NCBI GenBank assembly: GCA_041640715.1
Contig: JBEPZU010000002.1
Location: 1 to 64,000 of the forward strand
Direction: 5' to 3'
DNA length: 64,000 nucleotides
From: DSFO01 sp041640715
GTDB taxonomy: Archaea; Thermoproteota; Thermoprotei; Gearchaeales; Gearchaeaceae
Shown here: positions 17,477 through 27,231 of the stretch, one piece after another
Layout of the letters: every line of letters begins with the position of its first letter
How positions within the stretch are numbered: the stretch's first letter is position 1
Notes under the pieces: generated by a model
What the model was told of the DNA's origin: nothing
Seen by the model: the letters and a program-made list of their open reading frames with translations, nothing else
Database searches by the model: none
Program-made: the position numbers and the translations under genes

Positions 17477-18388
17477 TTAGAGATACTTTAGTAAGGGATT
17501 TTCAGGTTGTAAATTAGATACGATGACTTGCGCACCAAACATTCTTTCTAGTTCTTTGGATATTTCATTGGCTTTTTTATAACTTATTAATCCATGTAGC
17601 GCTCTTCCTATCATATTTTGGCCTACTCCTTTAAATCCTAGTTTTATCATGTATTCAGAAATTTTCTTGAGCTCATCATCTAAGAAGCCGCATTTTTCCG
17701 CGAAAATAAGAGAATATTTTAAAAGAGAATATGCAGTCCCTTCGTCCTTTATTTTCCCCAACAATTCTTCTGCTACAGGATTGATTATTTTTATAATTCG
17801 TTCAGAAGATATCCATGGTGCTTTCTCCATTCTGGAAAAAACTAAAGATACTAACACATCTTCTTCATCAACCTCAAGTTCCTTAGCTTCAGATAAGCAT
17901 GGAGAGCCTGGTTTGTCGAGTAAACCGCTTTTGCCTTTGAATGAAGCCAAACCTGCCACCGTACCTAAACCTGTTAATGCTAATATATCAGCCTCATGTG
18001 CTATTCCTGTTAACTCACAGTAACTTGCTTTTAAATCGACTAAATTTTTTATTGCGAATACAGCGCCTAGCGCTCCTGAAGCACTGGTACCAAATCCGCA
18101 TCCTATAGGCAATTCTATTTTATGATAAATCTTGAATTTCCCTTCTATGGAAAATTTTTTCCTCATTAGTTCTATGACTTTAAAAGTCGTCCTCGCTTCT
18201 TCTTTTACACCGTTTATGAAAACTTCATCTTTTTCTCCATATTCAGCAAATGTATAAGAACCAAGTTCTAATCTAAATCCGCCTCCTCTCGCGCCTTCTT
18301 TTTCTAGTTCTCTACCCTCGTAATGTACTTGGAATATGCTGGAAAGTCCTGCTGGTACGTAAATAATATCAGATTTTTCTTTCTTCAC
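17477..18388 (-). CDS. pantoate kinase (GHMP family), archaeal CoA synthesis
   Basis: This 303-residue GHMP kinase matches archaeal pantoate kinase (COG1829). It has VPAGLSSIFQVHYEG near the start, ARGGGFRLELG, and the ATP loop LPIGCGFGTSASGALGAV at about 93-110. Pantoate kinase makes 4-phosphopantoate, which phosphopantothenate synthetase then converts on the archaeal CoA route. The gene overlaps the upstream ECF-type membrane protein by 20 bp, so the two are coupled. It converges on sdhD with a 5-bp gap. Confidence 0.85.
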   Translation of the reverse strand: MKKEKSDIIYVPAGLSSIFQVHYEGRELEKEGARGGGFRLELGSYTFAEYGEKDEVFINGVKEEARTTFKVIELMRKKFSIEGKFKIYHKIELPIGCGFGTSASGALGAVFAIKNLVDLKASYCELTGIAHEADILALTGLGTVAGLASFKGKSGLLDKPGSPCLSEAKELEVDEEDVLVSLVFSRMEKAPWISSERIIKIINPVAEELLGKIKDEGTAYSLLKYSLIFAEKCGFLDDELKKISEYMIKLGFKGVGQNMIGRALHGLISYKKANEISKELERMFGAQVIVSNLQPENPLLKYL

Positions 18389-19145
18389 TTCTCCTTATAG
18401 TGTAAGAACCTATTATTGTAGCTACTATTCCTGCTATTAAGCTTAGTATAACTAATATCATTGGATTAGCTAAAGTTGCTATGAAGTCTCTTAGAGGGAA
18501 TCCCACTAAATAAGCGATGATGAATAATATTAGTCCTGCTAAATTAGCACCATTGAGCATGGAAATTCTCCCCTCTGTCCTAAAGTTTACAGCCAATCCT
18601 GCGATGGGTGAGAGATATCTGACCAATATGGGCACCAATATCAAAACGAAGGGTATCATTGTAATTATCCAATATAACATCAAACCTAAACCCAAGGCTA
18701 TCCTACTTTCTATTGAAGCCAAAGAAGGTCCGAAAACAATGCCCAAGGAGAACGCTACAGCAAAGCCTGCTATGAAATTACCTATTGTTAGAGATACTAA
18801 GGATATCCATACGAAATCTCTCCATGTATTGAATTTCTTAATCAAATAACCTAGTGTTAAAAATCCAAAGAAATTAGCAGGGACGCCTGCTACCAACGAT
18901 AATATAGGATTGCTAAGTCCTGCAGGCGTAAGACCTATTATATCTCCTAAGAAGGTACCTATCGCAGCTCCTATGGCTGCTACCCAAGGTCCTCCTATAA
19001 AAGCGAAGAAAGCAGGTATTACTACAGCGGGCCTGAAATGCCCAACACCCCATGGTGTAGGTATTAAGGTAGCTACTATTCCTGCTGCGTACAAAGCTGC
19101 GCACATTGATGTCAATACTATAAACCTTGTGCTTGGTCTTTTCAT
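18369..19145 (-). CDS. ECF-type transporter S-component, likely for a pantothenate-pathway vitamin
   Basis: This 258-residue membrane protein has six to seven helices. Its N-terminus (RFIVLTSMCAALYAAG) and the GHFRPAVVIPAFFAFIGGPW region are typical of substrate-binding S-components of energy-coupling-factor transporters. Substrate specificity is inferred from operon context only: it is translationally coupled to pantoate kinase, so pantothenate or pantoate uptake is the best guess. The ECF ATPases and T-component are not nearby, as is usual when they are shared. The C-terminal 60 residues form an extra hydrophobic pair of helices. Confidence 0.68.
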   Translation of the reverse strand: MKRPSTRFIVLTSMCAALYAAGIVATLIPTPWGVGHFRPAVVIPAFFAFIGGPWVAAIGAAIGTFLGDIIGLTPAGLSNPILSLVAGVPANFFGFLTLGYLIKKFNTWRDFVWISLVSLTIGNFIAGFAVAFSLGIVFGPSLASIESRIALGLGLMLYWIITMIPFVLILVPILVRYLSPIAGLAVNFRTEGRISMLNGANLAGLILFIIAYLVGFPLRDFIATLANPMILVILSLIAGIVATIIGSYTIRRSEERKI

Positions 19146-19504
19146 ACGAAAAAGGTAAATGTTAAAATTTTTTATTTTTTTAAGCTAATCCGTTTAAATT
19201 GTTTAAACAAAAAACTATTCTTTTTCTTGAAGATTGTTTGTGTTTTAGAAAGGGTTACTTAAAATATAACCTTTACTTAACTCTAGATGCTTTTTGAAAT
19301 TCATTGATTTCTTCATTTATTTTTAGCTACAAGCTACAGTTATATTATTCGCAAAATAAGCATGCTAGCATTGTTAGATTGGCCAAATAAAACATCTGGA
19401 AATTCAACAAAAGACCAGAAGATTGATTAAATTTAGTGCAGAATCGGCTATATACTACTTCAAAGTGAATAATATCTGAAAATTATTGAACAAGTTTTCT
19501 GAGC
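19146..19504. other. 359-bp intergenic region with a possible operator palindrome
   Basis: This spacer between the ECF-type gene and the dihydropteroate-synthase-related gene shows no convincing ORF or RNA. It is AT-rich. TTGTTTAAACAA at 19199-19210 is a perfect 12-bp palindrome, preceded by a second GTTTAAA at 19192-19198, 9 bp away. The pair sits 47-65 bp upstream of the ECF gene start, just beyond the expected TATA position, where an archaeal activator could bind. Regulatory function is a guess. Confidence 0.3.
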
Positions 19505-21058
19505 TCATTTAAAAAGTTCTGCATCTTGAAGGTAGCTCTTGCCTAATTTTAGGGCAATATAAGCTTTTTGAAGTTCAGATCCTAAATAACAAGCATGATC
19601 TATTTTTGAAATGAGCCCAAGTTCTGCTACTTTCCGATACATAGCAACAGGATCCTTGCCTTTTATTATCAATTTACTTTTTGTCTCTCTGTAAGATGGC
19701 TTGTAATGGAGAATTATTTCTTTATTATCTCTGTCCAAATATATTTTAAACCAACCTTTAGGGTCTTGAATATAAAACTCGTTGATATTGTTCGCATATA
19801 TCACTTCTGCATTTTCTTCCTCTTTTCTTTCATCTTTAAGCTTTTTGTCTCTTAAGAAGAGCAAATCTATGCCTAAACCTTTGGGGAACGTTTTCTTATG
19901 TCTGCTTATGAAGCCTATCTTCTTAGCTATAAAAATCTCCTTTATGACACCTCTAGTCTTATCGCTTGCTTCAGTACTCAGTACAAAAGAAGCGTTTATT
20001 TCATAAGCAAACATCATCAATAAAGCGTTCATTCCTGCTGTATCTGCATCTATCAGTTCTGTTATATTGCCAGTTCCAATCAGTATAGGTATTCTGGGCA
20101 ATTTTTCTCTGAGAATTTTATATGAATAAAGCGAATCCGAGAACGAAGAGGAGAACGGAGGATCAAGTATGACATCTAATATTACATTTTTAATTTTCCT
20201 TTCCTTGGCAATCTCTAGCATCTCTAATAATAGCTCAACTCTCTTCTTAGGTTCTTTTGGGAAATAAGATTGTTCTAAATCTGCGGGTACTAGTACGTAA
20301 TGAACTTCATCCTTCACATTCACTTTTTTCAATAAACTCCTATCCAAGCTGATCACCATGTCTATGTTTAGTTCTATAGCCTTGTTTATCTCCTCCAAAT
20401 CCATTGAATCAAGGCTTAATGGTACATCAAAACTTTCGCGCAGAATTCTGATCATTTCTTTAATCTTTTCTACTTTACTTTCATTTGCTAGCATTCCTAT
20501 GTCTATTACGTCGGCTCCTGAATCGATGAAATACTTTGCTTTCTTCTTTAATTCTTGTTCACTTAATAATGGTGCGTCTACAATTTCGGCTATTATCCTT
20601 ATGGGAAAATCTACTCCATACTTGAGATTCCTCATCATGAAATTCCCTTCTTCTGGCAAAGCTTCCTTAGCTTCGACTTTAGCTATTTCCTCGTCTATGA
20701 TTTTCTTAATTTTCTCTTTAGCTATTTCGTCAGCAGGCACTTCTTTAGATAGCTCGTTAATGTCAAAATTATTGAGTATAAAAGGTATGTCATAAGCATG
20801 CTTAGGTCCTTTAACTACCTTAACTTTTAACTCATTTTCTACTTTTGATAGGTCTCCTTGTATTAGTCCAGGTAATACAATGCATTCAATTTCTTCATTA
20901 ATATAATTCTTTAATTCGCGAATTATATACGAAGGCCTCATCAAACTAGCTACGGGGAAGTTTAAGGCTATAACCTTACATTTCTTGTTGCATTTCTTAG
21001 CTTGTTCTTCAACTAGATTTTTAGCTAATTGACCTGTTACGAGAAGGATTATGCCCAT
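19505..21058 (-). CDS. dihydropteroate synthase-related protein
   Basis: This 517-residue archaeal protein resembles the DHPS-related family (TIGR00284 type). A N-terminal 150-residue domain precedes a TIM-barrel region with FPIRIIAEIVDAPLLSE, DSGADVIDIGM, DVPLSLDSMD and PILIGTGNITELIDADTAG, mirroring the pterin-binding strands of DHPS. A C-terminal domain follows. True DHPS joins pterin and p-aminobenzoate; archaea use a ribosylated aniline instead, and the role of this family is not settled. The mptD, mptE and mptG genes at 37.8-40 kb suggest the organism makes methanopterin-like cofactors. Confidence 0.75.
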   Translation of the reverse strand: MGIILLVTGQLAKNLVEEQAKKCNKKCKVIALNFPVASLMRPSYIIRELKNYINEEIECIVLPGLIQGDLSKVENELKVKVVKGPKHAYDIPFILNNFDINELSKEVPADEIAKEKIKKIIDEEIAKVEAKEALPEEGNFMMRNLKYGVDFPIRIIAEIVDAPLLSEQELKKKAKYFIDSGADVIDIGMLANESKVEKIKEMIRILRESFDVPLSLDSMDLEEINKAIELNIDMVISLDRSLLKKVNVKDEVHYVLVPADLEQSYFPKEPKKRVELLLEMLEIAKERKIKNVILDVILDPPFSSSFSDSLYSYKILREKLPRIPILIGTGNITELIDADTAGMNALLMMFAYEINASFVLSTEASDKTRGVIKEIFIAKKIGFISRHKKTFPKGLGIDLLFLRDKKLKDERKEEENAEVIYANNINEFYIQDPKGWFKIYLDRDNKEIILHYKPSYRETKSKLIIKGKDPVAMYRKVAELGLISKIDHACYLGSELQKAYIALKLGKSYLQDAELFK

Positions 21059-21082
21059 TCAGGGTTCAAAAACAATTGAAGG

Positions 21083-21376
21083 CTAGCCGTACCTATAACC
21101 TATTCCCTTGCCCCACCTAGGATATCTGAAGGCAATATTAGAATATGGACAAACTATTCTACAAGAACCACATTCAACGCAGTTATCGTAGCTAACTATT
21201 AACCTATCTTCTTCCCATTTATAGACATCTGCAGGACATACCGTTATGCACGGCTTGAGCTTACATTTCAAACATTTTTGATTATCCATTATTACCAAAT
21301 GACTTAAATCATCCCTTTTGTATCTAGCTAAAAATAACTTAGCCTCAACATTACTAGCTTTAGCTTGGACTTGCAT
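21083..21376 (-). CDS. fixX: FixX-like ferredoxin of the ETF-quinone oxidoreductase
   Basis: This 97-residue protein is FixX-like: a spacer N-terminus, CLKCKLKPCITVCP (first motif, with an insertion that disrupts cluster spacing), then CVECGSCRIVCP, a complete [4Fe-4S] site. It supplies the iron-sulfur domain that mitochondrial ETF-QO carries in one chain. It follows fixC and the fused ETF in the same direction, with a 61-bp gap to fixC. Confidence 0.9.
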   Translation of the reverse strand: MQVQAKASNVEAKLFLARYKRDDLSHLVIMDNQKCLKCKLKPCITVCPADVYKWEEDRLIVSYDNCVECGSCRIVCPYSNIAFRYPRWGKGIGYRYG

Positions 21377-21437
21377 ATAGTGTATAATAAATTAAGCCAT
21401 AAATAAAGCATTTTTTCGATTTTAATTTAAATTTTTC

Positions 21438-22730
21438 TTAAGGAAATACAAAAGCTCTTATAATACTATAAATATCCCTAAACAAATCTGCTGGCTTCCT
21501 TCTACTAAAAATTATTTTTCTCATTTCCTTTAATTTCAATTCTTTTGGGACACCATCTACAGTATGGATCAACTTTAAGATATCGTTGAGCATATCCGGA
21601 TATACATCAAATAACGCTTTGTTATTTCTAAATAATATTGGTACTCTTCTGAATCTCCTAAGATCTCTTAATACAAAACAATTCCTCAACTTTTCTTCGT
21701 ATCTTCTAAGCGCATTAACGCTGAAATCTTTAAGTTTATGGGCTTCAACGGCAGTTTCTCCTGCATGTATTCCAGATTCTACCGCGAAGTTTGTACCTTC
21801 CCAGCCTATTACGTTCACCAACATAGCTGCATCTCCTACAACCATAAAGCCATTAGTATAAAGCTTGGGTATTGAATGGTATCCTCCTTCAGGTATTAAA
21901 TGCGCAGAATATTCTTTCAACGTACTGTCTTTTATGTAAGGAGCTATTGAAGGATGTCTTTTGAATTCCTCTAACATCTCATTCGGTCTTTTATTCTTTC
22001 TCACGATATCGCTGAGCAGAGCTCCTACACCTATTGACAACGTCTCCCTATTAGTGTATAAAAAGCCACCACCAGTCATACCTTTAACAGGACCGCCTAT
22101 TATTGTTGCCGCAATCCCTTCATCAATTCCTAACTTGAAAGTTTCCTCTATCTTGACTCTACCTATTTCTATAACTTCTTTAACCCCTAGCACAACTTCA
22201 TGGGGTTTCCACTCTTCATGTAGTCCAAGATCCCTGGCTAAGAGAGAATTAACGCCATCTGCAGCTATAACTATATTTCCGTAAACTTCTCCTCTATCGG
22301 TTTCGACTCCTGTTACAAATCCTTCTTTGACGATGGGTTTTAAGGCTTGAGTTCTAGTTACGAGTATTGCTCCTGCTTCTTCAGCCTTTTTTGCATACCA
22401 AGGATCGAATTTGGCTCTTAATGCAGTATACCCGCTTGGATTTTTAGCAAGCCTTTCATCTCTATAAACCAGCTTTATATGTCCTGTATCTGTAAGTATC
22501 CAGTATTGGTATTCTACGACTTTCCTTTCAAGAGGAGCTTCCTTTACAAAATTGGGTATTAGTTTTTCAAATGCATGTCTTAATAATACACCTCCGAACA
22601 CGTTCTTCTCTCCCGGAATACCACCTCTTTCTATAACTAATGTATTCAAACCAGCGCGAGCAGTAGTTATAGCTGCTGAAATGCCTGCAGGTCCGGCTCC
22701 TACTATTATGACGTCGAATTTTTCAGGCAA
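21438..22730 (-). CDS. fixC: electron transfer flavoprotein-quinone oxidoreductase FixC
   Basis: This 430-residue FAD protein belongs to the FixC/ETF-QO group. It has an N-terminal GAGPAGISAAITTARAG, VIERG, VVGDAAMLVN and IGWEGTNFAVESG. It accepts electrons from ETF and reduces membrane quinone with FixX. It overlaps the ETF gene by 8 bp. In archaeal heterotrophs this module usually serves fatty-acid or amino-acid oxidation by acyl-CoA dehydrogenases, none of which are in this window. Electron bifurcation, as in diazotroph FixABCX, is possible but not shown. Confidence 0.9.
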   Translation of the reverse strand: MPEKFDVIIVGAGPAGISAAITTARAGLNTLVIERGGIPGEKNVFGGVLLRHAFEKLIPNFVKEAPLERKVVEYQYWILTDTGHIKLVYRDERLAKNPSGYTALRAKFDPWYAKKAEEAGAILVTRTQALKPIVKEGFVTGVETDRGEVYGNIVIAADGVNSLLARDLGLHEEWKPHEVVLGVKEVIEIGRVKIEETFKLGIDEGIAATIIGGPVKGMTGGGFLYTNRETLSIGVGALLSDIVRKNKRPNEMLEEFKRHPSIAPYIKDSTLKEYSAHLIPEGGYHSIPKLYTNGFMVVGDAAMLVNVIGWEGTNFAVESGIHAGETAVEAHKLKDFSVNALRRYEEKLRNCFVLRDLRRFRRVPILFRNNKALFDVYPDMLNDILKLIHTVDGVPKELKLKEMRKIIFSRRKPADLFRDIYSIIRAFVFP

Positions 22731-24594
22731 CTTTAATCACCTTCTTCAAGTCCTCAGAAAGTAAAGGAACTATCTTAAAAAGATCTCCTACTATGCCGAA
22801 GTCTGCAACGTTGAAAATAGGTGCTGTAGGATCTATGTTAATAGCTACGATTATATCTGAGTTTTGAATACCTACTACATGCTGGATTGCACCTGATATA
22901 CCTATTGCAATGTATAATCTAGGTCTTACAGTCAAACCTGTTTGGCCTATTTGTCTATCCTTAGATATCCATCCTGAATAAACAACCGCTCTTGTAGCTC
23001 CTATTTCAGCGTTTAGTATCTTTGCTAGTTCTTCAATCATAAAAATATTTTTAGGCGAACTTAACCCTTTACCAAAGGAAACTATTATGTTGGCTTCTTC
23101 GAGCTTTGTCTTCTCCTTAGGTATGAATTCTAAAAGTTCGGTATGTATTTTAGATTCATCTATGGGGAATTCTTCTTTAATCAATTCATAATCTTTATTG
23201 AGCATCATAGGAGGTATTTTAAATACTTTAGGTCTAATGGTGACCATTTGAGGTTTATGCTTGGGGCAAACTATCGTAGACATTTCGTTACCACCGAAAT
23301 CTGGCCTTGTAGCTAAAAGCATTCCTGTAGCTGGATCGATGTCCATTTGTGTTACATCTGCAGCTAAGCCAGTAGGTATTAGAGTTGCAACACATCCTGC
23401 CCAATCTCTACCGTTTTGTGTTCCAGGCATCAGCAAGATATCCGGTTTATATTTCAAACAAAGTTGCATGAGGGCAAATGAATAAGGTTCTGTTCTGTAA
23501 TGTTCGTATACTTTAGAATCAACATAATATATTTTATCCGCACCATAACTTGCAGCTTCTTCTATTAAATTTTCTACTTTATAACCTACTATCACAGATG
23601 CGCATTTTACTCCTAAAAGCCTTGACAATCTCCTTGCTTCACCAAGCAGTTCCCAAGAAACCGGGTCTGCTTTACCATACCTATGTTCTACAACACTCCA
23701 TACTTCTCCAAAACTTTTAGTTTTATCAAACGCAATTGGTAAAGGCTTAGGTTCTTCATAGACCTCTGAGATCTTAGCACTGAAAGCATTGACCTTGATG
23801 AGGTTATCTATTAACCATTTAACTGCTTCTTGTTCCTTTCCTCTTCCATCAAATATTTGGCCTTTTTTCCTAGGAGGAGGTGGAAATACCCTTTTAACAT
23901 AAGTAGGAGATCCTCTCAAACCTATTTTATCATCTTCAAGTTTTAAGTCATTTTTATTCCACTTTATGATCTTAGTTCTATAAGCTCTTATTATATCTGT
24001 TATTGTAGGAGTTCTAGGCGTATTTGCTTCTTCGATTATACTTAAGGCTGCAGGCAAACTAGCTTTGACCCTTTCATATCCATCATATACTTTTCTTCTT
24101 GCAATAATGTAACTTTTTTCTAGATTTATTTCTTCGATTTTGTAAGTATATGTAATTATAGGAATTCCAAAGCGAGCGGCTACACCAGGACCCACTTGAC
24201 CGGTTTCGCCATCTATAGCTTGTCTTCCAAAGAGTAGCAGAGTGAAGGGGCCATGAATTTCAACTGCCTTTTTTATTGCCATCCAAAGAGTATAGGAAGT
24301 AGCTAGTGTATCTGAACCTGCTAAAGCTCTATCTGAGATATGGTAGGCATTATCTACACCCATTGCTAAAACTTCTCTTAAAGAGCTTTCTGCTTGAAGA
24401 GGTCCCATTGTTAGAGCTGTGATGGTTCCTCCAAATTTTTCCTTAACCTTCAATGCTTCTTCAGTTGCATGGAGATCTGGTGGGTTAGTTATAGCAGGTA
24501 CGCCTTCTCGAATTAAGTTATTTGTCTTAGGATCAATTCTCATATCTGCAGAATCAGGAACTTGTTTAATACAAACTATGATGTGCATTCTCAA
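22723..24594 (-). CDS. electron transfer flavoprotein, fused beta and alpha chains
   Basis: This 623-residue protein joins the ETF beta subunit (residues 1-about 255: VCIKQVPDSADMRIDPKTN, GRQAIDGETGQVGP) to the alpha subunit (about 300-623: AGCVATLIPTGLAADVTQ, GATRAVVYSGWISKDRQIGQTG, YIAIGISGAIQHVVG). Fusion of EtfB and EtfA in one chain is known in Sulfolobales, and it explains the missing separate genes here. It carries electrons from dehydrogenases to FixC. It heads the ETF-fixC-fixX operon and is divergent from the GT-C-like gene across 167 bp. Confidence 0.93.
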   Translation of the reverse strand: MRMHIIVCIKQVPDSADMRIDPKTNNLIREGVPAITNPPDLHATEEALKVKEKFGGTITALTMGPLQAESSLREVLAMGVDNAYHISDRALAGSDTLATSYTLWMAIKKAVEIHGPFTLLLFGRQAIDGETGQVGPGVAARFGIPIITYTYKIEEINLEKSYIIARRKVYDGYERVKASLPAALSIIEEANTPRTPTITDIIRAYRTKIIKWNKNDLKLEDDKIGLRGSPTYVKRVFPPPPRKKGQIFDGRGKEQEAVKWLIDNLIKVNAFSAKISEVYEEPKPLPIAFDKTKSFGEVWSVVEHRYGKADPVSWELLGEARRLSRLLGVKCASVIVGYKVENLIEEAASYGADKIYYVDSKVYEHYRTEPYSFALMQLCLKYKPDILLMPGTQNGRDWAGCVATLIPTGLAADVTQMDIDPATGMLLATRPDFGGNEMSTIVCPKHKPQMVTIRPKVFKIPPMMLNKDYELIKEEFPIDESKIHTELLEFIPKEKTKLEEANIIVSFGKGLSSPKNIFMIEELAKILNAEIGATRAVVYSGWISKDRQIGQTGLTVRPRLYIAIGISGAIQHVVGIQNSDIIVAINIDPTAPIFNVADFGIVGDLFKIVPLLSEDLKKVIKVA

Positions 24595-24761
24595 TCTGTT
24601 ATTTAAAGTGTTATGATTTAAATATTACTAAATTATGAGATGGTTTGGTGCGATTTCTGTTTCTTTAACTCTTGAACGATCAATCAGAATGCCCCTTCAT
24701 GAATTTATTCTTTAAATTGCAGTAAGTAAAATTAATATAGAAATAAATTACCTTTCTCTTG

Positions 24762-25994
24762 ATGTTTGTAGGAAAGCCTCTATTGCCCGCTTATTTAGTT
24801 AAGCATGAATTCAAGATATACTTGTTTGTTTTGTTTTTATCAAGATTGCTCATTCCCTTAATACTATTCCAGATTGCAAATAATTTTATGTTGTGGCTTC
24901 ATAACGTAGCCCTTCTCATGCAATATAAAGGAGTTACAGAAATATGGACCCCTTATCCTTTATTCATGCACTTTTATATATATTTCCTTTACTCGTTTGC
25001 TTCCAGCGACTACATAGCCTTCTCGATGGCGTTTTTCTTTTTCAACGCTCTAGCTGACATCGTAAATGGGGTAATAATATGGAATACCCTAAAGAATTCT
25101 AAATTCAAATATACTCCTATTATGAGATGGCTTTACGCTTATTCGGTTTTGCCCGTGATGTGGATTTCTTTACAGCTTGCCTTTGAACCATATATCGTAA
25201 TGTTAATGTTGCTTTCGATTTACTTCTTGAAATTGAAGAGAATTTCTCTTTCGAGCTACTTTGCTACAGTAGGAGCTTCTCTTAAGTTTTTCCCTATATT
25301 GGCTCTCTTTTCTTTTCTTTTAGCAAATAAATCTAAAAAGATATTTTTGCATTCACTTTTCTTCTTACTTTTCTTCAACGGAATTTTATTCCTCAATACG
25401 GCAATGTACTTTTCCGGTATTTTTTGGCAGATTAGCAGACCTGCTTGGGGTTCTCTTTTCAGTTTAGCGAGCATTTTCTTAGGAGGTTATTTTTCAAGTT
25501 TTCATTATTTTAAAGATTTCTCGTTAAATAATCAAGGATTAGAACTTATTAAGTATGGAATAATAGGGATAACTCCCGATCCAGTTTTATTAAAAAATCT
25601 AGTACCTCTTCAATTTTCTTTTTTAAAATTAATATCTATAACATTAATATTTTTTTCAATTATCATTTTTTCTTATTTTTCTATAAAACGAAAATTAGAA
25701 CTTGAAAAAATTTTACTTGGAATATTATCATTATTCTTTGTTTTTTCGTTTGGTTTTTCTCCTCAATATATATTATATATTTTTGTGCTTTTGTTTATAG
25801 TTTTTAAAGGCAAAGAATTTTTATTTTTTATAATATCATTTCAAATAGTTGCTTTTTTAGAATATCCCCTAGTAAATATTTTATATTTTTTAAACTTTAT
25901 TCTTTTAAGCGATGCAATTATACTGTTTTATAGCGTAGTCTTTGTTAGATGTTGCCTATTTTTATATATAACATTAACTATTTTGAGAGTGTAA
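24762..25994 (+). CDS. polytopic membrane protein, GT-C glycosyltransferase-like
   Basis: This 410-residue protein has about ten to twelve hydrophobic helices. The pattern of an early lumenal loop (EIWTPYPLFMHFY), a VNGVIIW helix and long aromatic helices resembles GT-C mannosyltransferase-type proteins that use lipid-linked sugars. No clear acidic catalytic motif is certain. ATG at 24762 is preferred over TTG at 24759 because TAATATA lies about 25-30 nt upstream. It ends 1 bp before pyrF and so may head the pyrimidine operon's transcript. The last third is especially AT-rich. The family assignment is tentative. Confidence 0.55.
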   Translation: MFVGKPLLPAYLVKHEFKIYLFVLFLSRLLIPLILFQIANNFMLWLHNVALLMQYKGVTEIWTPYPLFMHFYIYFLYSFASSDYIAFSMAFFFFNALADIVNGVIIWNTLKNSKFKYTPIMRWLYAYSVLPVMWISLQLAFEPYIVMLMLLSIYFLKLKRISLSSYFATVGASLKFFPILALFSFLLANKSKKIFLHSLFFLLFFNGILFLNTAMYFSGIFWQISRPAWGSLFSLASIFLGGYFSSFHYFKDFSLNNQGLELIKYGIIGITPDPVLLKNLVPLQFSFLKLISITLIFFSIIIFSYFSIKRKLELEKILLGILSLFFVFSFGFSPQYILYIFVLLFIVFKGKEFLFFIISFQIVAFLEYPLVNILYFLNFILLSDAIILFYSVVFVRCCLFLYITLTILRV

Positions 25995-25995
25995 T

Positions 25996-26670
25996 ATGAA
26001 TCAAAAATTCATTAGGAAAGTGGAGGATATAAGAAAAATTAAGGATAGTAGAATCATAATTGCTATCGACGAGGAAATTAATATAAATTTAATTGAAAAA
26101 ATTGAGAAAAAAGTCGCTGGATTTAAAATAGGTTTAATCCCAATGTTCTATGACTTAGTAGGTGTGAAAAACTTTTGTAAAATTTACAGTGAAGAATTTT
26201 TACTGATCGCAGATCTTAAGATTGCCGATGTGCCTTTTATTTCTCAGAAGTTGGGTATTTTTATTAGAGAAATGGGATTTGATGCAGTAATAGCTCATGC
26301 TGTTGTAGGAGAAGACATGTTATCGGTATTAAATAATGAAATACCTACTATAGCTGTTGTTTTAATGACGAATGAAGGATCCAAAATTTTGGATGAAAAT
26401 TACAGCAAATTGGTTGATATTTGTAATAAATTAAATCTCGCAGGTATTGTTGCACCTGCTACGAAACCCGCTTTACTTCGAGAGATAAGAAAAATGACAC
26501 GTCATCTAATATTTTCACCCGGTATAGGTGCTCAGGGTGCTCCTTATGGAAGCGCTATAAAAAACGGTGCTGACTACGAGATAATAGGTAGATCGATACT
26601 TAAATCTAAAGACCCTTATCTTGAAATAAATAAAGCGCTTGAGATGATGAAACATGATCAAAATAGCTAG
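25996..26670 (+). CDS. pyrF: orotidine 5'-phosphate decarboxylase
   Basis: The 224-residue TIM-barrel enzyme shows the OMP decarboxylase active-site motif ADLKIADVP (catalytic K and D) near residues 72-80. It also has IIAIDEEI at the first strand, FSPGIGAQG, and IIGRSIL in the phosphate-binding loop. It catalyses the last step to UMP. It begins directly after the GT-C-like stop and overlaps pyrE by 17 bp. Confidence 0.95.
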   Translation: MNQKFIRKVEDIRKIKDSRIIIAIDEEININLIEKIEKKVAGFKIGLIPMFYDLVGVKNFCKIYSEEFLLIADLKIADVPFISQKLGIFIREMGFDAVIAHAVVGEDMLSVLNNEIPTIAVVLMTNEGSKILDENYSKLVDICNKLNLAGIVAPATKPALLREIRKMTRHLIFSPGIGAQGAPYGSAIKNGADYEIIGRSILKSKDPYLEINKALEMMKHDQNS

Positions 26671-27193
26671 ATTAATAGAAAAGGCTGGCGCGGTTAAGTT
26701 CGGCGACTTCCTGTTATCTTCTTCTAAGAAGAGCAATGTCTACGTTGATCTAAGATTATTGATATCGCATCCTATAATATATCAAGAAATAGTAAAAGCA
26801 AGTCTATCAATTTTAAACAAAATAAAATTCGAAGGGATAGCAGGAATACCTACAGGAGGGTTGGTTTGGGCTTCTTTCTTAGCCTATGAATTGAAGATGC
26901 CAATGATTTATGTCCGTAAAGAAGAAAAAGAACACGGTGCTTTGAAGTCCATAGAAGGCGATTTAGTAAAGGGTTCTACCGTGCTAATTGTTGATGATGT
27001 TGCGACAACAGGTTCTAGCCTAAATCATGTAGCCATGAAATTAATAGAAGGAGGTTATTTTGTAAGCGATGCTTTTGTAATTGTGGATAGAGAAGAAGGT
27101 GCGAGAGAGAAACTTTTGCAAAAAGGAATAAATCTTCATTCATTAACCACATTAAGAGAGATATTAGGTGTGAAAGTTGTTGAAAGTGATTAA
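26654..27193 (+). CDS. pyrE: orotate phosphoribosyltransferase
   Basis: The 179-residue PRTase carries the PRPP-binding motif VLIVDDVATTGSS near residues 110-122 and YVRKEEKEHG. It also has IAGIPTGGLVWA. It converts orotate and PRPP to OMP. The 17-bp overlap with pyrF suggests the two are made together, as in the bifunctional enzymes of other organisms. Confidence 0.95.
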   Translation: MIKIARLIEKAGAVKFGDFLLSSSKKSNVYVDLRLLISHPIIYQEIVKASLSILNKIKFEGIAGIPTGGLVWASFLAYELKMPMIYVRKEEKEHGALKSIEGDLVKGSTVLIVDDVATTGSSLNHVAMKLIEGGYFVSDAFVIVDREEGAREKLLQKGINLHSLTTLREILGVKVVESD

Positions 27194-27231
27194 AAATATA
27201 ATAGTTTAAATCAAAAGTATTTTGAAGACAT

